IMG/VR virus record: IMGVR_UViG_3300021368_001032
Location: 1-44,605 of that record
Direction: 5' to 3' (one strand)
From: a virus
Length of the DNA stretch: 44,605 bases
Shown piece after piece: positions 1-5,654 of the stretch. Under the pieces are notes generated by a model. That model ran no database searches. It saw only the letters and a list, made by a program, of their open reading frames with translations, and was not told where the DNA came from. How positions within the stretch are numbered: the first letter of the stretch is position 1; each line of letters starts with the position of its first letter. The position numbers and the translations under genes are program-made.

Positions 1-178
1 ATAGGACCTCTTCACATACATCAATGGGTTGATATTCTTCATCACCGTTATCATCGATTGTAAAAATGTCTTCATTGGTGTAGATCCAGTAAGCAGCAGG
101 TGCGTCTGGTCCTTGTTGATCAATGAGATCATTTACGCGCTGTTGGAGTGACTTGAGAGTGTAATTGAAGGATGCCAT
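1..178 (-). CDS. hypothetical protein, 3' end cut by the window
   Basis: An open frame starts at an ATG (complement of 176-178) and runs off the left edge of the window after 59 codons. The visible protein begins MASFNYTLKSLQQR, looks helical at first, and turns acidic later (TIDDNGDEEYQP). It lies just downstream of the 44-aa gene in the early small-gene block. I do not recognise a family; the function is unknown. Confidence 0.6.
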   Translation of the reverse strand, partial: MASFNYTLKSLQQRVNDLIDQQGPDAPAAYWIYTNEDIFTIDDNGDEEYQPIDVCEEVL

Positions 179-186
179 GATGATAA

Positions 187-321
187 TCAGTGAGTGGAGA
201 TGATGGAAACTTTGAGAGTTTTGGGGTCTAGAACTTTGATGAATTTAGGTTGTTTTGTGTTGGGGATTGTTGTGAATTTAGTGTAACCAACACGGCGAAC
301 GATGTTAGGAGTTTGCATCAT
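187..321 (-). CDS. small basic hypothetical protein (44 aa)
   Basis: This short frame ends in TGA (187-189). It has tandem ATGs at 321 and 318, so the start could be either; the first overlaps the TAA stop of the 66-aa gene upstream. The product (MMQTPNIVRRVGYTKF..., ending SIISTH) is basic and rich in Lys, Thr and Pro. No domain is recognisable. The stop/start overlap suggests translational coupling, as with most genes nearby. Confidence 0.5.
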   Translation of the reverse strand: MMQTPNIVRRVGYTKFTTIPNTKQPKFIKVLDPKTLKVSIISTH

Positions 322-521
322 TAACCTACATGAGTGACGGTGTATCTTTTGTGAGGAATTTGATCGCGGTCAAGTTCATCAGCAACACGATTCACTAAAT
401 TTTCTAACTGACGATTCAGACCGCGAGTAGATTTAGTGGCAGTTAATTCACGATGGAGAACAACAGTAAAGATGCTGCCATCTCGTTCGATTCGATCAAC
501 TTCAATGCAGTAACGGTTCAT
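321..521 (-). CDS. hypothetical protein (66 aa)
   Basis: I start it at the ATG complementary to 519-521 (MNRYCIEVDRIERDG). The frame is open further upstream, but that extension would run into the preceding gene. The protein has a beta-like N-terminal half and a helical half rich in Arg, Asp and Asn (LENLVNRVADELDRD). It ends in TAA at 321-323, overlapping the next gene. It resembles the small conserved proteins of cyanophage early regions; the function is unknown. Confidence 0.6.
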   Translation of the reverse strand: MNRYCIEVDRIERDGSIFTVVLHRELTATKSTRGLNRQLENLVNRVADELDRDQIPHKRYTVTHVG

Positions 522-528
522 GATAAGA

Positions 529-768
529 TCAGACAGAAATGGTGAAGTTTTGAAGATCAGTTGAAGTGATGGTTTCTTTACCTGAGAGGACTGAAAAATC
601 ATCTCTCAGTGTCCACATCTTGTCATCTTGTGCGATAACAGCGAAACCGAAACATCCAGGCACTGGCATCATAAACAGACCGTGCTTTTCTGCTTGTTTG
701 GGTGAATCAAACCCTCGTGCAGTAATTGTCCAATCTTTACCAAAGTAAGCACAAATGAATTCAGTCAT
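529..768 (-). CDS. hypothetical protein (79 aa)
   Basis: The full 79-codon frame begins MTEFICAYFGKDWT and ends LQNFTISV. It is a soluble alpha/beta-looking small protein with a central Gly/Pro-rich MMPVPGCFGF segment. It sits 7 nt upstream of the 66-aa gene and 11 nt downstream of the 78-aa gene, so it is probably co-transcribed from the promoter at about 1044-1086. No family was recognised. Confidence 0.6.
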   Translation of the reverse strand: MTEFICAYFGKDWTITARGFDSPKQAEKHGLFMMPVPGCFGFAVIAQDDKMWTLRDDFSVLSGKETITSTDLQNFTISV

Positions 769-779
769 GATGATAATAA

Positions 780-1016
780 TCAGGCGAAGTTGTACTCAGT
801 TTGGCAGCGATTGTCTGCTGCTTCCCAATAAGTATAGAAGTCATTCCATGCATCTTCGTTATCAACAAAGGAGTCGATTCCGAGTTGCTCACAGACAAAA
901 TCGTATGCCATATCGATGTCGGCATTTGTGTCATCAACGAAGGACAACATTTGTCCCATGACATAATCCCAGGACTGTTGCATTTCGGAGGAAAGTTGGA
1001 AGATTGGAGTGGACAT
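780..1016 (-). CDS. acidic hypothetical protein (78 aa)
   Basis: I start it at MSTPIFQLSSEMQQSW (ATG at 1016). The frame is open further upstream, but that part covers the promoter. The protein is acidic and rich in aromatic residues (AWNDFYTYWEAADNR), with pI well below neutral by eye, and could be an alpha-helical binder. It is the first gene of the unit that runs down to the window edge. No family was recognised. Confidence 0.65.
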   Translation of the reverse strand: MSTPIFQLSSEMQQSWDYVMGQMLSFVDDTNADIDMAYDFVCEQLGIDSFVDNEDAWNDFYTYWEAADNRCQTEYNFA

Positions 1017-1043
1017 GTTTTTGTGTTTTTTGATCTTGAATGT

Positions 1044-1086
1044 ATTATTGCAGATTTTGAGGTGAGTTACAAGGGGCATTGTGCCA
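1044..1086 (-). promoter_or_regulatory. early sigma-70-type promoter with upstream TGGCACA box
   Basis: Reading the minus strand: TGGCACA (1080-1086), 7 nt, TTGTAA as a -35 (1067-1072), 17 nt, AATAAT as an extended -10 preceded by TG (1044-1049). It lies 28 nt upstream of the 78-aa gene. The box-to-hexamer geometry matches that of other early promoters in the window. Confidence 0.55.
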
Positions 1087-1101
1087 CCTTGCCAACTGGT
1101 T

Positions 1102-1317
1102 TCAGGCGTAATGCTTTGCCAGTGCGATCACCTGAGAATCCTCTACCATGCTTTTAGGCGCGGGAGAGCAGTCCCACTGATGGAAGGTCTTGCCCTCGTC
1201 ACCTTCCCATTGGATGGACTCCACAAGGGTGGGAGAGACAGCAGGCACCACGAAGGTGCCGAGGTAGGAACCGCCGAAGTGAGCGGAGAGGATTTCGATT
1301 GCTTGTGTTTTTTCCAT
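1102..1317 (-). CDS. hypothetical protein (71 aa)
   Basis: It starts at ATG 1317 (MEKTQAIEILSAHFGGSY). The frame is open for six more codons upstream, but those lie in the 5' gap. A competing 105-aa frame at 1143-1460 has shadow-like composition. The product is soluble with a Trp-rich centre (SIQWEGDEGKTFHQWD). The next promoter follows directly after its stop. No family was recognised. Confidence 0.6.
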   Translation of the reverse strand: MEKTQAIEILSAHFGGSYLGTFVVPAVSPTLVESIQWEGDEGKTFHQWDCSPAPKSMVEDSQVIALAKHYA

Positions 1318-1364
1318 GGTTCTAATATGGCACATTTTTCAGAATTTTGCTGTATCAACGGATA

Positions 1365-1399
1365 CAAAACGGGGAAACCAGTTGGCGAACTGTCCCCCC
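1365..1399 (-). terminator. probable intrinsic terminator after the 146-aa gene
   Basis: On the minus strand a GGGGGGACAGTT arm pairs with AACTGGTTTCCCC across a CGCC loop (about 12 pairs, including G-U pairs and one mismatch), followed by GTTTTG. It lies 16 nt past the stop of the 146-aa gene. The U-run is short, so the strength is uncertain. Confidence 0.45.
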
Positions 1400-1414
1400 T
1401 TGCTATCTTACATT

Positions 1415-1855
1415 TTACAGGTAAAGATAACCGCCTGCCCAATGACAACGGGCGAAACATTCTTCGCGGGAGTTATCATCAAGCAAATTGAATCGTATAT
1501 GTTTTGCAGGTGCTTTCCATGATGCTGGTTTATACACAGCACCAGAGTTCTTATCAATGAACGCATGAACACTGCGCGAACCTGCTTCAGTCTCCATGAT
1601 GAGTTTGTGATACTTACGACCGCTCTCAATGTAGAACTTATAGTCGCAAGATCTGCCGTTGATTCTACCTTTGAAGTCTTGCAGCAATGCTTCACAAAGC
1701 ATCTCAGAATACTTCAGCACAGTAGCAACCTGCTCATCTTTTGCGGGTTTGGTTTCTTTGAACTCTTGGAAAGTAGGCATCAGTTCTTGAAAGAAAGTGT
1801 GAGAAAAGTTTGCTTGCTCGTAGTCAACTAGAGCGGGAAAGTTAATGACGCTCAT
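1415..1855 (-). CDS. conserved cyanophage hypothetical protein (146 aa)
   Basis: The frame begins MSVINFPALVDYEQANF and ends GGYLYL. The N-terminal two thirds look helical. The C-terminal third contains YHKLIMETEAGSRSVHAFID, then VYKPASWKAPAKHIRF and a Trp-Ala-Gly-Gly end. From memory this C-terminal block is shared by proteins of many T4-like cyanophages with no assigned function; I could not check that here. It follows the 83-aa gene after 1 nt, so the two form one unit, and it is followed by a terminator-like hairpin. Confidence 0.75.
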   Translation of the reverse strand: MSVINFPALVDYEQANFSHTFFQELMPTFQEFKETKPAKDEQVATVLKYSEMLCEALLQDFKGRINGRSCDYKFYIESGRKYHKLIMETEAGSRSVHAFIDKNSGAVYKPASWKAPAKHIRFNLLDDNSREECFARCHWAGGYLYL

Positions 1856-1856
1856 A

Positions 1857-2108
1857 TCAGCAGGCGAGACACATTGCAGAGTTAAAGAGTTGCGGTGCAG
1901 TGTGCATGTCGGTCACTTCATAACCATAACCCTCCACACGAGATGTAACCTCACGATCAAAATCACGCTTGAGGATGTAACGCTTAGACTGAGATTGTCC
2001 CATGAAGGTAACAGTCTTCAGAATGTAGCGGGTGCTGATGTCACCGTCAGCAAATTTTACGGGGTAGAAGTCAACAACCATGTTGGCATCTTTGGAAGTG
2101 AGTTGCAT
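1857..2108 (-). CDS. hypothetical protein (83 aa)
   Basis: It starts at ATG 2108 (MQLTSKDANMVVDFYPVKF), 12 nt past the conserved AGAGTCAAAGG block. In-frame codons further upstream would cover the promoter. The product is beta-rich with many Arg/Lys (SQSKRYILKRDFDREVTSRV) and may be a small nucleic-acid-binding or adaptor protein, but no family is recognisable. It is the first gene of a two-gene unit. Confidence 0.65.
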   Translation of the reverse strand: MQLTSKDANMVVDFYPVKFADGDISTRYILKTVTFMGQSQSKRYILKRDFDREVTSRVEGYGYEVTDMHTAPQLFNSAMCLAC

Positions 2109-2133
2109 GTGGTGAAATCCCTTTGACTCTCTT

Positions 2134-2175
2134 AATATACACGGAAACAGGCACCGTGGGGAGAATTGTGTGCAG
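2134..2175 (-). promoter_or_regulatory. early promoter, weak -35, with upstream CTGCACA box
   Basis: On the minus strand the -10 is TATATT (2134-2139), followed by AAGAGAGTCAAAGG, a block also present at three other early genes. Seventeen nt upstream is TCCCCA, a poor -35. CTGCACA (2169-2175) lies at the position where the other early promoters carry TGGCACA. This suggests activator dependence. Confidence 0.45.
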
Positions 2176-2184
2176 TACGAGAAC

Positions 2185-2227
2185 TGGCACACGCGGAGTT
2201 GACAGAATTAAATATACAAATTATTCA
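2185..2227 (+). promoter_or_regulatory. possible plus-strand (antisense) promoter
   Basis: On the plus strand TGGCACA (2185-2191) is followed after 7 nt by TTGACA (2199-2204) and after 17 nt by TATTCA (2222-2227). This is the same geometry as the minus-strand early promoters, but pointing into the antisense side of the small genes to the right. The -10 is weak and there is no plus-strand gene downstream, so this is tentative. Confidence 0.3.
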
Positions 2228-2399
2228 TAAAAATGAACTCGGTGTCTTCATCTTGCGGATCTTTACCATCAATCATCCATTCTTCACAAATAGAAAGCGC
2301 ATCATCATTCTCACCGTTCTTAATATGCTCTTGCATGATAAGAAATAGTGTGTCTGCCATGTTATCGATGCAGGTTTCGCGTTCTTTGTTCATGTTCAT
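2208..2399 (-). CDS. acidic hypothetical protein (63 aa)
   Basis: Two ATGs (2399 and 2393) could start this frame, MNMNKERETCIDNMAD. The frame is open further upstream, but that stretch overlaps the preceding gene with unlikely composition. The product is acidic and helical (ALSICEEWMIDGKDPQDEDTEF) and ends FMNNLYI. It begins 11 nt after the 60-aa membrane-peptide gene. No family was recognised. Confidence 0.55.
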   Translation of the reverse strand: MNMNKERETCIDNMADTLFLIMQEHIKNGENDDALSICEEWMIDGKDPQDEDTEFIFMNNLYI

Positions 2400-2409
2400 G
2401 ATGTTGGTT

Positions 2410-2592
2410 TCAGTTAGTAGGACGGGACCAATTGTCCCATTGTTTTTCAATCTTTTGCTGCAATTGTTGCTCAAAAGATGGTTCGGTGTAGATAATATCT
2501 GCACCCTGTCGCATGTAATCAGCGATGAACTTACGAGCGGGAGGGTGTTGAGCAATCATCACACCTGCAATGATCAATATAACTGTTTTCAT
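2410..2592 (-). CDS. small membrane-anchored or secreted peptide (60 aa)
   Basis: The first 14 residues (MKTVILIIAGVMIA) form a hydrophobic segment that could be a signal anchor. It is followed by QHPPARKFIADYMRQGADII and a Gln-rich, charged tail. The pattern of a hydrophobic stretch followed by PP-x-R recurs in the 61-aa neighbour immediately upstream, so the two may be diverged duplicates. Function is unknown; an inner-membrane or thylakoid location is an inference. Confidence 0.6.
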   Translation of the reverse strand: MKTVILIIAGVMIAQHPPARKFIADYMRQGADIIYTEPSFEQQLQQKIEKQWDNWSRPTN

Positions 2593-2594
2593 GA

Positions 2595-2780
2595 TTATTC
2601 TCCAGCGAGAGTGTTACCAGTGAAGGCGATTAAGTTACCAGCGAATGACATAGTGCTGCCAGCGATGACACGAACAGGAGGGAAGAACACAACAGCGAGG
2701 ATGAAAACAATTGACCAGAACTTCATGTGAATTGAGAGAAGATTGCGTGAAGAACGAGTTTTGTTAAGTGCTTTGAACAT
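2595..2780 (-). CDS. small membrane peptide (61 aa)
   Basis: It starts at MFKALNKTRSSRNL, supported by a GGAGG ribosome-binding site 9 nt upstream, which lies in the end of the previous gene. A basic N-terminus is followed by one transmembrane stretch (SIVFILAVVFFPPVRVIAG) and a small-residue tail. The PPVR after the hydrophobic run mirrors PPAR in the next gene, which follows after 2 nt. A later in-frame ATG (MKFW) has no ribosome-binding site. Function is unknown. Confidence 0.6.
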   Translation of the reverse strand: MFKALNKTRSSRNLLSIHMKFWSIVFILAVVFFPPVRVIAGSTMSFAGNLIAFTGNTLAGE

Positions 2781-2785
2781 TGTTG

Positions 2786-2947
2786 TTAACCTCCGAACAT
2801 ATCGTCGAACAGTTGTTGTGCATCACGGGCACATTCTTCACGCATTTCTTTCATGCGTTGCTCTTCAAGTTCCATGCGTCGTTTTGCTTCAAACGGTGTA
2901 AGTTGATCGAGCATCAGGATTCGGTTGTTGTGTCCTTTGGTGAGCAT
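2786..2947 (-). CDS. charged helical protein (53 aa)
   Basis: The frame ATG 2947 to TAA 2786 encodes MLTKGHNNRILMLDQLTPFE followed by a highly charged Glu/Arg/Met helix (RRMELEEQRMKEMREE), likely a short coiled coil. The start lies 12-14 nt past the conserved AGAGTCAAAGG promoter block, which makes it the first gene of the unit. The stop region supplies the ribosome-binding site of the next gene. No family was recognised. Confidence 0.55.
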   Translation of the reverse strand: MLTKGHNNRILMLDQLTPFEAKRRMELEEQRMKEMREECARDAQQLFDDMFGG

Positions 2948-2973
2948 TTTGGTTCGTTTCCTTTGACTCTTAT

Positions 2974-3015
2974 AGAATACACGATTTTAAGGCGTCCACA
3001 ACCCCTTGTGTGCCA
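2974..3015 (-). promoter_or_regulatory. early promoter with TGGCACA box
   Basis: Minus strand: TGGCACA (3009-3015), 7 nt, TTGTGG (2996-3001), 16 nt, TATTCT (2974-2979), then ATAAGAGTCAAAGGAA leading to the 53-aa gene. The hexamers are poor on their own, but box position and downstream block match the other early promoters. Confidence 0.5.
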
Positions 3016-3027
3016 CTACGACAGGCG

Positions 3028-3318
3028 TCACATCCAAAGTGACTCTAATCCCTTAAGATTGAGTTGCATCGCTGTTAGCGGGCGTGTGGAGTTAATGTCA
3101 ACAACTGCACCAACTTTCTTTGAATTGATTGGTGCGAAGTATTGTCGTTTCTTTGTGTTGTAAAACCCCCAGATGGTGCTAACTTGATCGCCATCATTGA
3201 AATTATAATGGTTAAGATGGTCACACCAGATACTAATAACATTTGCCTTAAACTGGGCGGTTCTGTATCTGAATCCTTTGGGTGCTTCATGAATAAAATC
3301 GGGAGGAAGTTCAGTCAT
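3028..3318 (-). CDS. hypothetical protein (96 aa)
   Basis: The frame begins MTELPPDFIHEAPKGFRYRT. It has a beta-rich middle (VISIWCDHLNHYNFNDGDQV, then STIWGFYNTKKRQYF) and ends LKGLESLWM. Many aromatic residues and no transmembrane segment suggest a compact cytoplasmic domain. It starts 6 nt after the 42-aa membrane peptide gene and ends before the promoter of the next unit. No family was recognised. Confidence 0.65.
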   Translation of the reverse strand: MTELPPDFIHEAPKGFRYRTAQFKANVISIWCDHLNHYNFNDGDQVSTIWGFYNTKKRQYFAPINSKKVGAVVDINSTRPLTAMQLNLKGLESLWM

Positions 3319-3324
3319 TTACAA

Positions 3325-3453
3325 TCATTTTCTTAGAGGTGAATTGAAGTAGCGAGTGAATGCTGTGAACAGAATGATTCCAGTTGATACAACACCAATA
3401 AATCCAATAATTGTGATTGCATCACCAGTGAAGTTGAAAGTGTCAGGGGTCAT
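3325..3453 (-). CDS. single-pass membrane peptide (42 aa)
   Basis: Reading the minus strand from ATG 3453 gives MTPDTFNFTGDAITIIGF, continuing IGVVSTGIILFTAFTRYF and a short basic end. One transmembrane helix fills the middle. Its ATG overlaps the TGA of the 27-aa peptide gene (ATGA), so they are translationally coupled. The size and layout resemble small photosystem or cytochrome subunits, but I see no specific match. Confidence 0.5.
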   Translation of the reverse strand: MTPDTFNFTGDAITIIGFIGVVSTGIILFTAFTRYFNSPLRK

Positions 3454-3533
3454 CGATAAACTGCCTTGAAAAATAGAATGATACCAGCAACAGTGAGAAT
3501 GCCGGTTAGTGTGAGACTGAATTCAGTTGACAT
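3450..3533 (-). CDS. 27-aa membrane peptide
   Basis: This mini-gene lies between two stop/start overlaps (TAATG at 3531-3535 upstream, ATGA at 3450-3453 downstream). It encodes MSTEFSLTLTGILTVAGI and then ILFFKAVYR. The peptide is essentially one transmembrane helix with a basic C-terminus. The paired overlaps on both sides are the main evidence that it is real. Confidence 0.45.
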   Translation of the reverse strand: MSTEFSLTLTGILTVAGIILFFKAVYR

Positions 3534-3700
3534 TAAAAAACATTAGTCCAGCGAGTGTGATTTGCTTTGCTGATTCTACCCTCTTCTAACATGTTGTCAC
3601 ACACTCTAACAAAGACTTGAAACTTTTCTTCTCGGGTGAGAGAATGCGGTGCAGCAGTTGTTGCAATAACCTTGAGAAGTTGTATCTTGGAAGTAATCAT
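3533..3700 (-). CDS. hypothetical protein (55 aa)
   Basis: ATG 3700 overlaps the TGA of the upstream gene (3700-3702), and its own TAA overlaps the next ATG. It encodes MITSKIQLLKVIATTAAPHS, then a helical charged part (LTREEKFQVFVRVCDNMLEE) ending WTNVF. It is probably cytoplasmic. No family was recognised; the tight coupling in a run of four overlapping genes supports it. Confidence 0.55.
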   Translation of the reverse strand: MITSKIQLLKVIATTAAPHSLTREEKFQVFVRVCDNMLEEGRISKANHTRWTNVF

Positions 3701-3873
3701 CAGAAGGTAATAACGAGATGGTTAGGGTCAAGAACCTGACTCTCATCGTCAGTGTAATCTGTCATGTAAGCAGGGACAAATTCGTCATCTGCAATACTGT
3801 AGAGAGTCACAGTTTGATCGAGAGTAGAACTCGGGCAGCATTGCAGTTGTTCTAACAATTTGCGATAAGTCAT
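3700..3873 (-). CDS. conserved small cyanophage protein (57 aa)
   Basis: I start it at MTYRKLLEQLQCCPSSTLDQ (ATG 3873) because, from memory, small cyanophage proteins with this LLEQLQ...LDQTVT opening start here. An in-frame ATG at 3936 would add 21 residues (MEQPFLMSWGLIPW...). The rest is acidic (YMTDYTDDESQVLDPNHLV). Function is unknown. Confidence 0.65.
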   Translation of the reverse strand: MTYRKLLEQLQCCPSSTLDQTVTLYSIADDEFVPAYMTDYTDDESQVLDPNHLVITF

Positions 3874-3917
3874 TTGCCTGTGTGATAATTGTGACCAAGG
3901 AATGAGACCCCAAGACA

Positions 3918-4106
3918 TTAGAAAGGGTTGCTCCATGACTCATACTGTTTGAGAGTAATGTAACCCTCTTTGCAGAGTGAATCAGTGAACATGCTCCACT
4001 CCTCACGCTTCCAAACTTTGTCATTTTTCAGGCGAGGATGTTGCTTAACAATCACTTTCCAGTTGTAACGGAACTGTTCGATTGCTTGTGCTTTAGTGTG
4101 ACGCAT
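3918..4106 (-). CDS. hypothetical basic protein (62 aa)
   Basis: It starts at MRHTKAQAIEQFRYNWKVIV (ATG 4106), 11 nt past the conserved promoter block with its AAAGGA ribosome-binding site. The product is basic with several Trp residues (KVWKREEWSMFTDSL) and may bind nucleic acid. No family was recognised. The frame is open upstream, but that part lies in the promoter. Confidence 0.6.
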   Translation of the reverse strand: MRHTKAQAIEQFRYNWKVIVKQHPRLKNDKVWKREEWSMFTDSLCKEGYITLKQYESWSNPF

Positions 4107-4129
4107 GGTGCTGTTCCTTTGACTCTTAT

Positions 4130-4158
4130 AGAATACATGAAAACGGGACTGAATCAAC
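4130..4158 (-). promoter_or_regulatory. early promoter of the 62-aa gene
   Basis: Minus strand: TTGATT (4153-4158), 17 nt, TATTCT (4130-4135), then ATAAGAGTCAAAGGAA. The downstream block is nearly identical to that at 2959-2982. At the place of the upstream box there is only a degenerate AGTGTCCAC. Confidence 0.5.
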
Positions 4159-4352
4159 CGATGGTGGACACTTTGAGCAACTGGCACAGGGGCAGAGTTT
4201 GGGTAGAGTCAGGGGCAGAGTGATCGAGACTCAGACTAGACTCAAACCGCCCCAGTGATAGCAAGGGGTTTCAGGGTATAAAGAATTGATTTTCTTGCAT
4301 TTTGACTGCAAAGGGGCAACAGGTCATCCCTGCCGCTCCCAATGCAAGAAAT
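4159..4352 (-). other. 194-nt noncoding gap with direct repeats
   Basis: No convincing gene is present between the helicase stop and the next promoter. The plus strand holds a 12-bp direct repeat CAGGGGCAGAGT at 4188-4199 and 4211-4222, runs of GACTC-type sequence at about 4225-4245, and an inverted repeat listed separately. A TGGCACA at 4183-4189 is in plus orientation and has no promoter hexamers at the right distance. Confidence 0.5.
4291..4351. repeat. 11-bp inverted repeat after the helicase gene
   Basis: TTTCTTGCATT (4291-4301) is perfectly complementary to AATGCAAGAAA (4341-4351), with 39 nt between. It starts one base after the helicase stop codon. There is no U-run typical of an intrinsic terminator, so it may be an mRNA 3' structure instead. 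Confidence 0.5.
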
Positions 4353-5591
4353 TCAGCAGTATGCAAGAGGGGGCACACCTTCGATGAAGATGTTGTTAAC
4401 AACATTCTGCAATCGCTTGGCAATAGCATCACCCATCTTGTAACCTGTTGGCATGGTAACAACACCTTCCTGCTTTTTATAGAGGTGAAATGCACCAGCA
4501 GGAATGCGACCTTCAGCAACAGCAGCACGGTCATCTTTATGCACACGGATAACACGACCGATCGTCTGTGCCATCTCTACGATGGGCAGATTACGGAGGA
4601 GAATAGTGTGAGTCAGACCAGGCACATTGATGCCCTCACTGAGAATAGAATAGTGGAAGATCACAAACTTTTTAGTGTCATCAGCACCCCAAGATTGCAG
4701 AGTGTTGAAGAACTCTTCACGACCAACTTTCTTGTCGTTGATGACAGCACCGAACTTGGAGGTGATGTGCATCACATCATAACCTTTGCGATAGAAGTAA
4801 TCAAGAATGTCAGTTTGTCCGAGCATAGTACCCAGCACCTTGGAAGATGGTGCAGACACGAGAACTTTAGGGTTCTGGAATACATCGAGTTGCTCGAACA
4901 TATCCTTCAGGTTGTCAGCATCAACATCATGTGCATTGTGCTTAGTACGAACACGATTGGTCTCGAAAGGCACAACTTTAGGAGGAACGATTGCACCTGC
5001 TGCGATGAGTTCTTTAGCAGGAACATTGCAGAGGGTGCCACCATAAACATCGCTGTTGTTCATGCCGCGAGCAACACTCACGCCACGACCAGTTTTAGGA
5101 GTAGCAGTGAAATAGTAGCGGCGTTTGGCATACTGAGAGACAGCAAATACGCTCTTGAAGAAAGAACGACCGCAAGCATTGTGTGCTTCGTCGTAATAAA
5201 TGGTATCAATATCAATGCCACTATCTACAACGCGGTGCAGAGAATGATAGGTGGTAAAGATAATGCAGGACTCTTTTGCTGCTCGCGCAGTGTTAGCGAA
5301 CAGAGCAATCTTGTCAGGGTTAGTGCTGCTGAAGTGATGCGTTTCGCCACTGTGAACATGACAAACATGTGTCCAAGTAGCAGACACAAACTCCATAAAC
5401 TCTTCGCACAGTTGATTAGCGAGAAGAATACGAGGAGCAACAACAACTGTCGTGCTACCTTGTGCAGCACGAGAGAGACAATCAGCGATCATGATGTAAG
5501 TCTTGCCGCCACCAGTAGGCACAATAATTTGACCACAATCCTTCTGCTGCATAGCATCGAAGGCGCGTTGCTGATGAGGACGAAGTTGCAT
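4353..5591 (-). CDS. SF2 DEAH-type DNA/RNA helicase (412 aa)
   Basis: The start chosen is MQLRPHQQRAFDAMQ; an 18-residue in-frame extension would overlap the promoter. Motifs in order are a Q-motif-like start (LRPHQQRA), Walker A PTGGGKT (25-31), motif Ia VVVAPR, motif II DEAH (134-137), motif III TATP (162-165), and, near the C-terminus, motif VI QTIGRVIR (about 355). This is a complete two-lobe ATP-dependent helicase, like T4 UvsW-type or restriction-helicase-like enzymes. It probably acts in phage replication, recombination or branch migration in the cytoplasm. It is transcribed from its own strong promoter and starts 46 nt after the methyltransferase stop. A role together with the methyltransferase cannot be excluded. 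Confidence 0.9.
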   Translation of the reverse strand: MQLRPHQQRAFDAMQQKDCGQIIVPTGGGKTYIMIADCLSRAAQGSTTVVVAPRILLANQLCEEFMEFVSATWTHVCHVHSGETHHFSSTNPDKIALFANTARAAKESCIIFTTYHSLHRVVDSGIDIDTIYYDEAHNACGRSFFKSVFAVSQYAKRRYYFTATPKTGRGVSVARGMNNSDVYGGTLCNVPAKELIAAGAIVPPKVVPFETNRVRTKHNAHDVDADNLKDMFEQLDVFQNPKVLVSAPSSKVLGTMLGQTDILDYFYRKGYDVMHITSKFGAVINDKKVGREEFFNTLQSWGADDTKKFVIFHYSILSEGINVPGLTHTILLRNLPIVEMAQTIGRVIRVHKDDRAAVAEGRIPAGAFHLYKKQEGVVTMPTGYKMGDAIAKRLQNVVNNIFIEGVPPLAYC

Positions 5592-5612
5592 GTGATTTGT
5601 ATCGATGTGTAT

Positions 5613-5654
5613 AATATAAAGGAAAACAGATGCCCTGTCAAGCATCTTGTACCA
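5613..5654 (-). promoter_or_regulatory. strong sigma-70 promoter of the helicase, with TGGTACA box
   Basis: Minus strand: TGGTACA (5648-5654), 6 nt, TTGACA (5636-5641), 17 nt, TATATT (5613-5618). The -35 contains the TGA stop (5638-5640) of the methyltransferase gene. The start codon of the helicase is 21 nt past the -10. Confidence 0.65.

Noticed and set aside
1328-1334. TGGCACA in plus orientation before the 71-aa gene
   Set aside because: It is within the likely 5' leader and no hexamers fit on either strand.
1143-1460. 105-aa minus-strand frame overlapping the 71-aa gene
   Set aside because: It runs through a promoter/terminator gap and is Pro/Ser/Leu-rich like a shadow frame; the 71-aa frame fits gene spacing better.
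4183-4189. TGGCACA in plus orientation
   Set aside because: No -35 or -10 is found at the expected distances on the plus strand, so I do not count it as a promoter box.
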